This document shows, in pieces, positions 34,841-42,821 of a DNA stretch of 64,000 bases (the first letter of the stretch is position 1; every line of letters begins with the position of its first letter). Origin of the DNA: SAR202-VII-2 sp965263165 (GTDB lineage: Bacteria > Chloroflexota > Dehalococcoidia > Lucifugimonadales > SAR202-VII-2); assembly GCA_965263165.1 (NCBI GenBank), contig OZ253584.1, positions 2,418,001-2,482,000 on the forward strand, given 5' to 3'. The notes under the pieces are model-generated. The model was not told the DNA's origin. It did no database searches and saw only the letters and a list, made by a program, of their open reading frames with translations. The position numbers were made by a program, and so were the translations under genes.

Positions 34841-35638
34841 ATGCACAGAGTTGAGCCGGTGGTTTTCTGCGTGGGCGAGACCCGCGCCAACGATGACCAG
34901 ATGCGAGCCTACCTCGCCCACATCGGCGCGCCGGACTGGGAAACGGACGCCCCCACCGACGTGGAGGAAGTCATCGAGGTGATGGCGCGCGCCTGCTATA
35001 AGTCCTTTGGGCCGGGGCTGAATCCCAACGTGACGCGGGTGCGGCCCGACAACAGGTCGCACTTGGGAAACCTGGTGAGGGTGGGGCACGGCTCGACGCT
35101 GGAGCACAGCTTCGTGAACTTCATGTTCTGCGACGTGAGCCGCGTATTCACCCACGAGTTGGTGCGGCACCGGGCGGGGACGGCCATTTCCCAGGAAAGC
35201 CTGCGTTTCGTGCGGCTGGAGGACATGGGCCTCTGGACGCCGCCGTCCTTTGCTGGCAACGAGCGGGCGGAGAAGGTCTTCGAAGACGCCTGGCGGATAC
35301 TCGAGGAGAAGTACGGCGAGCTGATTGACATCGCTGCGGAGATGGAGGGGCGCCCCTTCGATGAGCTTCCCTTCCACCTGAAGAAGAAGTACACGTCGGC
35401 TGCCCGGCGGCTTGCGCCGATTGGGTTGGCCACCAACATCGGTTGGTCGTGCAACATCCGGACGTTGCGCCACGTGATCGAGATGCGGACCGACCCCAGC
35501 TCCGAGGAGGAGATCCGCCTGGTGTTCGCCAAGGTGGCTGAGATCGCCATCGAGCGTTGGGGCAACATCCTGGGCGACTACACGGTGGAGATGGTGGAGG
35601 GCCTGCCGCACTACCAGACGGCGCATCCGAAGGTTTAG
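34841..35638 (+). CDS. thyX: Flavin-dependent thymidylate synthase
   Basis: 265 residues. The ThyX motif appears as RHRAGTAISQESLR, a variant with one extra residue compared with RHRxxSxxxxSxR. Makes dTMP from dUMP with methylene-THF and FADH2, so no DHFR is strictly needed. STLEHSFVNFMF is the conserved block holding the substrate His. The ATG at 34841 is the best match to family starts. Confidence 0.92.
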   Translation: MHRVEPVVFCVGETRANDDQMRAYLAHIGAPDWETDAPTDVEEVIEVMARACYKSFGPGLNPNVTRVRPDNRSHLGNLVRVGHGSTLEHSFVNFMFCDVSRVFTHELVRHRAGTAISQESLRFVRLEDMGLWTPPSFAGNERAEKVFEDAWRILEEKYGELIDIAAEMEGRPFDELPFHLKKKYTSAARRLAPIGLATNIGWSCNIRTLRHVIEMRTDPSSEEEIRLVFAKVAEIAIERWGNILGDYTVEMVEGLPHYQTAHPKV

Positions 35639-35735
35639 GGATAGTCCGCACAAGTCCGTGGGGCGCTCCATGGCCGGATAGGGACGATGGCGCCAGGCGG
35701 AGACTCCCATCCTAACCTCACCTCCCCCCGTAGTC

Positions 35736-36952
35736 GAGACCTTTGCATAACCTCTTTCTGGTCAGGCACAATCAGCACGGAGAGCCAACGCCAAGGAGGG
35801 GAAGCCATGCACCGGACGATACGTGGACAGTCGTTCATTGAGGTGCTTCTCCCGGACCGAGTCGGACGGAACGGGAAGTTGGAGCGGCTCGAGGCGATGC
35901 TGGACTGGAAGGAGTTGGCCAACGTGGTCAAGGGCATCTATGCCGCCCCGTCAGGCCGTCCGAGCTATCCGCCGGTGGTGATGGTCAAGGTCATGGTGCT
36001 CCAGCAGTGGTATGACGCTTCCGACGAAGCGATCGAGGAAGCGCTGTGGGACCGGGTCTCGTTCAAGCGGTTCGTGGGGCTTGGCCTGGAGGACGCCGTC
36101 CCCGACCACTCGACGATCAGCCGCTTCCGCAGGGAAGTGACGGAGCGGGGTTTGGCCCTGCGACTGTTCAAGGAGATGGACCGGCAATTGGCGCAGCGCA
36201 ACCTCTTCGTGAAGAAGGGGACGCTCCTCGATGCGACCATCGTGGAGGCGCAGGCGAAGCGTCCTTCGCTGCGAGGGAGGCGGCCGGGAGCGCCGAGCGA
36301 GACCGACCCCGATGCGCGGTTCACGCGCCAGCGGGGGGTGTCGCAGTTCGGCTACAAGGCGCACGTGGGGGTGGATGCAGGGTCAGGGCTGATCCGGGAG
36401 GCGGTGCTGACGCCGGCCAACGTGAACGATACGGAAGTGGCGGAGGCGTTGGTGAGGGGAGATGAGGCGGCGGTGTATGCGGACAAGGCCTACGGGTCGA
36501 AGCAGCGGAGTGCCTGGCTCAAGTCCCTGGGCATCAAGGACCGGATCATGCGGCGGGCGGACAAGCATCATCCGGTGCTGCCGCCGTGGGAGCAGCGGCG
36601 GAACGCACTGATAGCACAGCAGCGGTCGGCGGTGGAGAAGGTGTTTGGGACGCTGAAGCGGACCTACGGCTACCGGCGGGTGCGGTACATGGGGCTAGCG
36701 CGGAACGCCACGGAGCTGTTCTTCAAGTGTGCGGCATACAACCTGCGGCGGGCTGACCGTCTCCTGCTGGATGCCGCCTGACCGCCGGGGGCGGCGTGTG
36801 CCCGCAGGGGGTGGAAGCGCCCGGGAAGCCCTGAGAAGTCAGGGAGACCGGGGAGGAGAGCCAGGCCGCAGGCCGCCATCAGGCCCCCCAATCCCCGCCA
36901 GAACCCTCATTCCAACCAAACGGCGCATCAATGGGGATTACGCAAAGGTCTC
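35736..36952 (+). mobile_element. IS5-family insertion sequence
   Basis: About 1.2 kb. Terminal inverted repeats read GAGACCTTTGCATAACC at the left end and, on the reverse strand, GAGACCTTTGCGTAATC at the right end. A single transposase gene fills it. The flanks carry CGTAGTCGAG and CGTACTCGAG, a 10-bp near-repeat, but I could not define a clean short target duplication. Confidence 0.8.
35807..36781 (+). CDS. IS5-family transposase
   Basis: 324 residues, starting at an ATG preceded by AAGGAGGGG. The N-terminal domain (DUF772-like) includes YPPVVMVKVMVLQQWYD-type sequence. DDE residues are expected in LLDATIVEAQ, VYADKAYGS and VEKVFGTLKRTYGYRR. The gene is full length with no frameshift, so it may be active. 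Confidence 0.93.
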   Translation: MHRTIRGQSFIEVLLPDRVGRNGKLERLEAMLDWKELANVVKGIYAAPSGRPSYPPVVMVKVMVLQQWYDASDEAIEEALWDRVSFKRFVGLGLEDAVPDHSTISRFRREVTERGLALRLFKEMDRQLAQRNLFVKKGTLLDATIVEAQAKRPSLRGRRPGAPSETDPDARFTRQRGVSQFGYKAHVGVDAGSGLIREAVLTPANVNDTEVAEALVRGDEAAVYADKAYGSKQRSAWLKSLGIKDRIMRRADKHHPVLPPWEQRRNALIAQQRSAVEKVFGTLKRTYGYRRVRYMGLARNATELFFKCAAYNLRRADRLLLDAA

Positions 36953-36995
36953 GTACTCGAGGGAAGGGATGGGAGGATTAGCCGGGGGCAGGATA

Positions 36996-37385
36996 GGCCT
37001 TTGATTGTTTGTTGTTACACTGGCCAGCCGGATTTCGGGGTTTGCAGGCACGAAGGCGTAATAAAGGCGTAATAGGGCGTAACGGGCCGTAATGAAGCTG
37101 TAAAGGATCTGTAAAGGATCTGTAATGGAGCCGTAACGAACCGTAATGGAACCGTAATGGAGCGGGATAGCTCCAAGGAGCCTGTGCCTTACAACGGCAT
37201 GCGCTCCGGTCCCAGCCTTCCTCGGAGGGTCTTGCCCCTTGGGTTGTTCCCTCAGCGCCCCTGCCACAGGGGGAGTCCACAGAGAATCCCCCTGTCCGAA
37301 CATATGCGGCAGGCTCCGAGAAAGAGAAGCGGGCCGGCTGCCCACTTCATGGGGACACTATAGCACAATCGTTCTCATTTTGCAA
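36996..37385 (-). ncRNA. R1 repeat copy B: promoter, structured RNA candidate and 11-nt array
   Basis: Minus strand: TTGCAA (37380-37385), 17 bp, TATAGT (37357-37362). The conserved region spans about 37206-37350. Its inner arm is a 9-bp stem ACAGGGGGA/TCCCCCTGT. The hairpin GGAGC/GCTCC (37159-37174) follows, then 10-11-nt units with the core ATTACGG (about 37065-37158). The far end starts at GGCCTTTGATTG (36996), shared with copy C. Confidence 0.55.
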
Positions 37386-37469
37386 TGGGGGGTGACGCGT
37401 TTTCTAACCTGTCCTTGAGCACCGAGAGAGAGGTGGGGGCTTATGGCGGCGGACGTGGTTGTCCCACCT

Positions 37470-37650
37470 AGCCCACCCTCCAATGTCTTTGGGGTACAGG
37501 GGGACTCGCTGCACCCCCTGCGGGGGCTGCGCCCCCTGCACCCCGCTTGGGGAGATGGGGGGCGCCACCTTCTAACTTTGCCGCGTCGGGACCCACTTCC
37601 TAGGCTGCCCCTGCCCCCGAGGGCAGAGGCGGGAAGGTTCCCCCGAGGGG
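37470..37650. repeat. R2 repeat unit 3
   Basis: Third copy of the R2 unit, with CCCACCCTCCAATGTC, GTACAGGGGGACTCGCTG and a GGGGGCTGCGCCCCC hairpin, followed by a palindrome near 37600. It lies between R1 copies B and C, as units 1 and 2 lie beside copy A. Confidence 0.65.
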
Positions 37651-37657
37651 AAGGCGT

Positions 37658-38038
37658 GGCCTTTGATTGTATGTTGTTAAGTTTGTCAGCCGGACCTCGG
37701 AGGGTGCAGGCACGGAGGCGTCGCGGTTGTGTCGCGCAGCCGTCGCGTATCGGTCGTGTACTCGTTGCGGATGCGTCGCGGAACTGTCGCGGATGCGTCG
37801 CGTATCCGTCGCGGAGCGGGATAGCTCCAAAGAGGTTGTCTCGAAACGGCATTGGCTCTGGTCCCAGCCTTCCTCGGACGGTCTTGCCCTTTGGGGTGTT
37901 CCCTCAGCGCCCCTGCCACAGGGGGATTCTCTGTGGTTAGCCCCCAGTGCTCATGTATGCGGCAGGCTCCCAGGAAGAGAAGCAGGCCCCCGGCCCGCTT
38001 CTTGGGGATACTATAGCACAATCGTTCGGATTTTGCAA
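37658..38038 (-). ncRNA. R1 repeat copy C: promoter, structured RNA candidate and 11-nt array
   Basis: Minus strand: TTGCAA (38033-38038), 17 bp, TATAGT (38010-38015). The conserved region spans about 37860-38005. The hairpin GGAGC/GCTCC (37813-37828) is followed by at least nine units of exactly 11 nt with the core GCGACG (about 37705-37812). The array core differs fully from the ATTACG of copies B and D. Confidence 0.55.
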
Positions 38039-38133
38039 TAGGGGGTTGGGGGGGTGAGCGGTCTCCACCTTGCTCCGCCTGATTGTAGTTACCGCCTCCC
38101 TTCCGCGCAGGCCATTCAGACACTCTCTAGGAA

Positions 38134-38505
38134 CTAGAAATTGAAAGGTGAAGGCGGTCGTTCATCAAAGGGCTTACCTTCAGCCTCTGCCGCGTCCCGT
38201 CGGCGGTGCCAAGCCTCCCACCTACTTTCCATGGCTGTCTTAGGCATCTTTGTAACATCAGGCGTCTCTTTGACAACGGGCTTGCCCGGTAGACGTGGAT
38301 CGTCCGGCAGATACTCTGGCGTATAACGTTTGAATATCAAGTAGACCGCCTCAAGTATTCCCCCGCCCCTGTTCATTGGGATGCAGGAGATGAGTTCCCA
38401 GTCGTCCTTGCCTCTAACGTTTAGGTCTTCGGCCGTAAGTGAATCTATGTTCGGGACCACCACGCCGCTGGTCTTGATCTTCTCAATCCGGTATTCCCAA
38501 GGCAT
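38134..38505 (-). CDS. DUF4177-like small protein with C-terminal extension
   Basis: 123 residues from the ATG at 38505, which has AAGGAG at good spacing. An in-frame ATG six codons upstream lacks a site. The start MPWEYRIEKI and the block VRGKDDWELISCIPMNRGG match the small DUF4177-like fold seen at 27935. The tail is charged, with EAWHRRRDAAEAEGK. It is the first gene after the long repeat region. Function unknown. Confidence 0.6.
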   Translation of the reverse strand: MPWEYRIEKIKTSGVVVPNIDSLTAEDLNVRGKDDWELISCIPMNRGGGILEAVYLIFKRYTPEYLPDDPRLPGKPVVKETPDVTKMPKTAMESRWEAWHRRRDAAEAEGKPFDERPPSPFNF

Positions 38506-38636
38506 AGGGAGTCTCCTTAACAAGACCTAGTGGCATCGGGCCATGCTGGCTGACTGTGTATGCTGACGCAGCCAAAAGTGGAACTGCTCTGGGGAGCTAC
38601 ATACTTGACGATCCAAGTGATTTTTCTGCGAAGTAG

Positions 38637-38984
38637 CTAGGGGTTGTGAGGATTGAAGTCCGTATGCCCAGGTTGGAAAGCTCGATAGTGGCCACTTGGT
38701 AGCAGGACTCGCATCTCTTGCCATACTCGGATCTTGGCAAACTCCCGCAACACGTCGCTTGGAGCCACCCCTTCAAACATCATACTCGCTGCCTGGTTCA
38801 GTAACGCCTGTGCTTGGTCCTTTTCCGACAGTTGGCAGAAAAAGTCATTGCAGCAACCTGTCGTCAGTGGGTAGGCCTCTGACCATCCGGTATAGTCGGG
38901 CCATGGCCCAACCTCAACGCCGGGGCTACCTGATGATGGCAAATCCCAGGCTATCATGTAATTGTTTTCCTGATAGATCGCCAA
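38637..38984 (-). CDS. Hypothetical protein
   Basis: 115 residues from a TTG start; AAGGAGG lies 6 nt upstream, which decides this start. No motif recognised. It has three Cys (CCNDFFC), an alanine-rich helical stretch (QAQALLNQAASMM) and many aromatic residues. The base composition is less GC-rich than the neighbours, so it may be acquired DNA next to the repeats. Function unknown. Confidence 0.45.
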   Translation of the reverse strand: MAIYQENNYMIAWDLPSSGSPGVEVGPWPDYTGWSEAYPLTTGCCNDFFCQLSEKDQAQALLNQAASMMFEGVAPSDVLREFAKIRVWQEMRVLLPSGHYRAFQPGHTDFNPHNP

Positions 38985-39096
38985 TTGAAGCCTCCTTGCG
39001 GCAGGAATACTGGGCTACTTCGCCACAAGCTGCCCCGACCCTCGCGCTGACAAGGAGGCACGAGGTGCCGTTTCCATGCCGTAGTCGCGTGGCACC

Positions 39097-39300
39097 GTGA
39101 TAGAGGCTTGGAACTGGGGCTACAAGAACTTATGGCGAAGTTCGCTTGTCACTCCAGGGCGAGGTGGTATGAGCGTCAAGGAACGCGGACAAGACGCCTG
39201 GCAAAACAGGGAGGAGGAAGACATTGCCTGCGCCACTCAGCAAGACCATAGCTGTGTAAGCGCAGGAGGGCTGCGTCATCGCAAGAAGAAGTTTATCTAG
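39097..39300 (+). CDS. Doubtful short reading frame in a gene-poor stretch
   Basis: 67 codons (GTG start) without recognisable motifs and without a clear ribosome binding site. It ends on the same CTAG as the convergent HicB-like gene. The rest of 38985-39296 shows no other gene, hairpin or promoter that I can support. Confidence 0.15.
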   Translation: MIEAWNWGYKNLWRSSLVTPGRGGMSVKERGQDAWQNREEEDIACATQQDHSCVSAGGLRHRKKKFI

Positions 39301-39551
39301 GCCGTGACGGAAGACTTCAGGGTAACGTAGGCGACCATTTCGCCAGGTTGGAGGGAGATGTCATCGATGGAGCTTGCAGGAGGAATGGTCTTGCCGTCCT
39401 CTGCCAGGATACTGACGAAGTCAGCCAAAACGTCCTCAGCATTGGCTAGGGCCTCGTCTACGGTGTTTCCCATGGCGCAGGCCCCAAGTATGTCAGGGAC
39501 CACGACGCCGTACGCCCCTTTGGACCCGTCTATCACCGCGGGGTACTTCAT
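39297..39551 (-). CDS. Orphan HicB-like protein
   Basis: 84 residues. MKYPAVIDGSKGAYGVVVPD and CAMGNTVDEALANAEDVL are the HicB/UPF0150 partial RNase-H-like fold. The C-terminal DNA-binding part seen in many HicB antitoxins is missing. No HicA toxin gene lies on either side, so a toxin-antitoxin role cannot be claimed. A second HicB-like gene lies at 52131. Confidence 0.7.
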   Translation of the reverse strand: MKYPAVIDGSKGAYGVVVPDILGACAMGNTVDEALANAEDVLADFVSILAEDGKTIPPASSIDDISLQPGEMVAYVTLKSSVTA

Positions 39552-39620
39552 CGCTCTGAGGTCTCCGTCCATCGTAACTACAGTGCGGGGCCTGGAGCTT
39601 CCACACGCTGGCGCGCCAGC

Positions 39621-40178
39621 TTACCGCTGCCGCTTCTCCTGACGTATCAGGAAGTCGAGGATGTGGCTGTCAAAGCCCGTGGCCTCGGCCTGGGCGGCGT
39701 CGGCTTTGGCGCCGTCGTCGTCGCCGAGTTGGGTGTGGGCAAGGGCGCGGATGGCGTAGGCTGAGCCCTTAGTGTCGTCCAACTCCAGAATGCGGTTGGC
39801 GTCGTCGAGGGCTTCCTGCGACCGTCCCATTTCGTAGAAGGCGCCGGCGCGGTTGTTGTAGGCGTCTATGTGGCGGGGGTCTCTGGAGATTGCTTCCGTG
39901 AAGTCATCAACGGCAGCGGCGTGTTGGCGGAGGTAGATGTAGGCCATGCCCCGGTTGTAGAAGGACTCGGCATTGGAAGGGTCGAGCCTGATGGCTGCTT
40001 CGAAGTCCTTGATTGCGGCCAGATGCTCTCCCAATTGACCCTGGAGGACCCCCCGCTGGCGGTGGGCGTCGGCGTCGGTGGGATTGGCGGCTATCCGGCT
40101 GTCGAGGTCAGCGAGGACGAGGTGCAGGCGCTCGACTTCGCCGGCTGAAGCGGCGTCGTAGGGTTCGGTGGGGTGCAC
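39621..40178 (-). CDS. Tetratricopeptide repeat protein
   Basis: 185 residues from a GTG at 40178. At least three TPR units are visible, such as AESFYNRGMAYIYLRQHAAA, IDAYNNRAGAFYEMGRSQEA and GSAYAIRALAHTQLGDDDGA. No signal peptide or catalytic domain. TPR arrays bind partner proteins, and the partner is unknown. A longer frame reaches 40406, but it overlaps the upstream divergent gene and promoter. It is divergent from the LLM gene. Confidence 0.75.
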   Translation of the reverse strand: MHPTEPYDAASAGEVERLHLVLADLDSRIAANPTDADAHRQRGVLQGQLGEHLAAIKDFEAAIRLDPSNAESFYNRGMAYIYLRQHAAAVDDFTEAISRDPRHIDAYNNRAGAFYEMGRSQEALDDANRILELDDTKGSAYAIRALAHTQLGDDDGAKADAAQAEATGFDSHILDFLIRQEKRQR

Positions 40179-40233
40179 GGGTTCGCTCGTCAGGGGGCAG
40201 GATGGGGCTAGTGTAGCAGAGGCCGGGTGGCGA

Positions 40234-40239
40234 TATAAT
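40234..40239 (+). promoter_or_regulatory. Perfect -10 box upstream of the broken LLM gene
   Basis: TATAAT at 40234-40239, 30 bp before the ATG at 40269. The -35 region is weak (GTGTAG at 17 bp). Confidence 0.5.
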
Positions 40240-40268
40240 CGCTCACAAGCAGTAGCTCGGGAGGTCGC

Positions 40269-41228
40269 ATGGCGGACACAAACATATCCTGGGGCATCAG
40301 CGTTCCCCAGGCCTTCGACGACGGCGTGGTGGACATGGGCCTTGTCCGGGAATGCGTCGTCTAGGCCGAAACGCTGGGGTACGACAGCCTGTGGGTGCAA
40401 GAGCAACTCTTTGGGCGGATGGACGTCCTTGAGGCCGTCTCGCTGTTGGCCTATGTGAGCGCGGTGACCTCTCGGGCGAGGTTGGGGACGTCGGTGATGC
40501 TACCCGCCTTCCATGACCCGATCCGCCTCGCCAGGAGCCTGGCGTCTGTCGACCAGATGTCCGGGGGAAGGACCATTCTGGGGGTGGGATTCGGGGGATG
40601 GCGCGACAACTACGCGCCGCTCAACGTGCCGCGGGAGGGGCTCGCTCGGCGCTTCGAGGAGTCGCTGCGGGTGATGGAGTCCCTGTGGGCCGAGGAGCAG
40701 CCAACGTTCGCCGGGGAGTTCTGGCGGCTGGAAGGCCAGTCGATGAAGCCAAAGCCGGCCCAACGTCCGGGGATTCCCATCTGGTTTGGCGGGAGAGCTG
40801 CGGCGGCGCTGCGGCGGGCGGTGCGGATGGGCAGCGGTTGGATGGGGGCCGGCTCATCGAGCTTCGACAGCTTTGTTGAAGGGGTTGGCGTTGTGCGGCA
40901 GGCGCTGGAGGAAGAGGGGCGCGACCCGGCGGGCTTCACCGTGGGCAAGCGCGTGTACGTCGCTGTCGACGATGACAAGGAGCGGGCGGAGCGGCGCCTG
41001 GTGGAGTGGTTTGGTCACTACTACGGCAACGGAGATCTGGCAAAGCGGGTTGCGGTGTGGGGCAGCGCGGCGGAAGTTGCCTCGGAGCTGGGGAAGCTGA
41101 TAGAGGCGGGCGCTGAGATGCTGATGCTCAATCCCGTCTTCGACTTGCCCTATCACGTGGAAACGTTGTGGCGGGACGTGGCGCCGCTGGCGGAGGGGGG
41201 AGGGGCGGCTGGGGTTCGACTCGGCTAA
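40269..41228 (+). pseudogene. LLM-class flavin monooxygenase with an in-frame amber codon
   Basis: The ATG at 40269 has GGGAGG upstream and starts MADTNISWGISVPQAFD. Codon 32 is TAG (40362-40364). The frame then continues AETLGYDSLWVQEQ through the full luciferase-like TIM barrel (GGRTILGVGFGGW, PGIPIWFGGRA) to 41228, 319 residues if read through. One base change would restore CAG, GAG or CGG-like sense codons. The enzyme family oxidises many substrates with FMN or F420. A restart inside the gene would lose the first beta strand. Sequencing error, recent loss or suppression are all possible. Confidence 0.8.
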
Positions 41229-41239
41229 GATAGCTAGCT

Positions 41240-42139
41240 GTGCTAGACATCTTTCTCGAAGTCATCCTGCCCGTTTTCGTGGTGGTTGGCGTTGGCGCGG
41301 CCTACCACCGCTGGCGAGACGTTCCATCGCAGACGCCGGCCCAGATAACGGTCTACCTGCTCACGCCGGCGCTCATCTTCAATTCGCTGCTGAACACCGA
41401 CGTACCGGCGCAAGCCTCGCTGCAGATTGCGGGCGCATCCGTCGCCGTTTCCCTGCTGTTGGCCGCGGCCACCCTTGTCCTTGGGGGCGCCCTGAGGCAG
41501 CCGCGGGCCACGCGCAGCGCAGTCGCGCTCGTGGCGGCGTTCCCCAACTCAGGCAACCTGGCGCTGCCGGTCATCCTCCTCGCCTATGGGGAAGCGGCGC
41601 TATCCTTTGCGGTCATCATCTTCGTGGTGCTGTCTGTCTACGCCTGGTCGGTGGGGGTGTTCATCGCATCGAGAAGCGAGATGGGGGGGCTTGCCTCTCT
41701 GCGGCAGGTCCTCAAGATGCCCCACGTCTACGCCGCCACCGCCGCCTTCAGCGTGAAGGCCATCGGCTTCGACCTTCCCGCCGCCGTGGACGCGCCGATT
41801 GGCCTGCTTGCCGACGCCGCCCTTCCGATGATGCTTCTGGTGTTGGGGTTCCAGATTGGAAGGGGGTTGACCGTCACGGAGCTGCCGTCGCTGGTCGTGG
41901 CGGTGGTTGTGCGGCTGATAGGGGCGGCGGGTCTGGCGTATGCGATGACGCTTGCTTTCGGCCTGGATGGGGTGGAGCAGCGGGTGGTCATCGTCATGGC
42001 CGCGATGCCGACGGCTATCTTCACGACGATTGTGGCGACGCAGTTCCGGGCGAACCCGCAGTTCGTTACGGCGGGGGTCGTTGCGGGGACGTTGGCAAGC
42101 CTGGCGACGCTCACGGGGCTGCTGGCGTTGTTGGGCTAG
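41240..42139 (+). CDS. AEC-family permease (auxin efflux carrier-like)
   Basis: 299 residues from GTG, 11 bp after the LLM gene. About ten membrane helices in two sets of five, with the conserved FPNSGNLALPV in helix 4 and a matching C-terminal half. AEC carriers export organic acids such as malate in bacteria. The link with the LLM gene may mean export or import of its substrate, which is inference. Confidence 0.85.
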   Translation: MLDIFLEVILPVFVVVGVGAAYHRWRDVPSQTPAQITVYLLTPALIFNSLLNTDVPAQASLQIAGASVAVSLLLAAATLVLGGALRQPRATRSAVALVAAFPNSGNLALPVILLAYGEAALSFAVIIFVVLSVYAWSVGVFIASRSEMGGLASLRQVLKMPHVYAATAAFSVKAIGFDLPAAVDAPIGLLADAALPMMLLVLGFQIGRGLTVTELPSLVVAVVVRLIGAAGLAYAMTLAFGLDGVEQRVVIVMAAMPTAIFTTIVATQFRANPQFVTAGVVAGTLASLATLTGLLALLG

Positions 42140-42183
42140 CGCCGGGCGGGCGACGCGAGGAGTCAGCGGCGCCGTTTGGCGAC

Positions 42184-42212
42184 TTGACCGGAGCCTAGGC
42201 GATGGCTACGGT
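42184..42212 (+). promoter_or_regulatory. Possible sigma70-type promoter
   Basis: TTGACC (42184-42189), 17 bp, TACGGT (42207-42212), 45 bp before the hypothetical gene at 42257. Confidence 0.4.
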
Positions 42213-42256
42213 ACTATGCGCGTTGGCATTCCCCACTCTGTTGAACGTGACGATGT

Positions 42257-42799
42257 ATGTGGAGCCAAGTGTCCATCGAGGGCAGGCCGCGCTTGCTCAT
42301 AGCGAACGCCTGCGCGGAGGTAGGAGGCGACGAAGTGGAGTTCTGCCGCCGCCTGTTCGGCGCGCTGCGGAGGCGTGGGCTCGACGTTGTGGGGCAGGGG
42401 CCGTTGGACGTGACGGACGCTGGGGCTGTCCTGGCTTCCGCGGACCGGCCCAACTGCCTGTTCCTGCTTGCGGAGGACGGGCGCGCGGAGGAGTCTTGGG
42501 CATATCTGGGGCAACGCGTCCAGAAACCCCTGTTCCTCTCGGTGTGTTCACTGGGCGGCGCGGACCCGCAGGTGGCTGAGGACGTCCTGGCGGGCGGCGT
42601 CGTCGCCCCTCTTGCTGTTGTTCAGGAGGGGCCAATGACCGCAAGGGCGGCTGGATTGTACTTCCTGAAGCTCTACACCGAGCTATCCCTACATTCCGAG
42701 GACAAGATCACGGGCAAAATACTGTGGTTCTCGGCGGCCAAGGCCAGAGAGCTTTTGAAGCGCCGGAGGCTGGAGGGGAAAGTGGGGGTGCGATGCTGA
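42257..42799 (+). CDS. Hypothetical protein
   Basis: 180 residues, alternating alpha/beta pattern (RPRLLIANACAEVGG, NCLFLLAEDG, QKPLFLSVCSLGG). The central part resembles a nucleotide- or sugar-binding alpha/beta fold but no family is recognised. The C-terminus is basic (LLKRRRLEGK). The start could also be the GTG at 42269. The next gene starts 22 bp later, so it is probably in an operon with the SirB1-type gene. Confidence 0.6.
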   Translation: MWSQVSIEGRPRLLIANACAEVGGDEVEFCRRLFGALRRRGLDVVGQGPLDVTDAGAVLASADRPNCLFLLAEDGRAEESWAYLGQRVQKPLFLSVCSLGGADPQVAEDVLAGGVVAPLAVVQEGPMTARAAGLYFLKLYTELSLHSEDKITGKILWFSAAKARELLKRRRLEGKVGVRC

Positions 42800-42821
42800 C
42801 TATCGCGGGGGCTGGCAACTG

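Larger units (their letters stand above)
35706..36976. repeat. Dispersed palindromic repeat (P element) split by the IS5-type element
   Basis: Left arm CTCCCATCCTAACCTCACC starts near 35704 and runs to the IS end at 35735. The right arm GAGGGAAGGGATGGGA continues at 36959-36974. Together they rebuild a P element like that at 3498. The exact IS110 target string CATCCTAACCT is intact at 35708-35718. Confidence 0.65.

Noticed and set aside
33451..34890. Open frame opposite trxB and apt
   Set aside because: It covers two well-supported genes on the other strand and their gap, and shows no family pattern.
39297..39551. HicAB toxin-antitoxin module
   Set aside because: No HicA gene lies on either side, and the HicB-like protein lacks the DNA-binding tail; the same holds at 52131.
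40362..40364. Amber codon read as pyrrolysine
   Set aside because: The site is not a known Pyl position and no pyl genes are seen; mutation or error is simpler.
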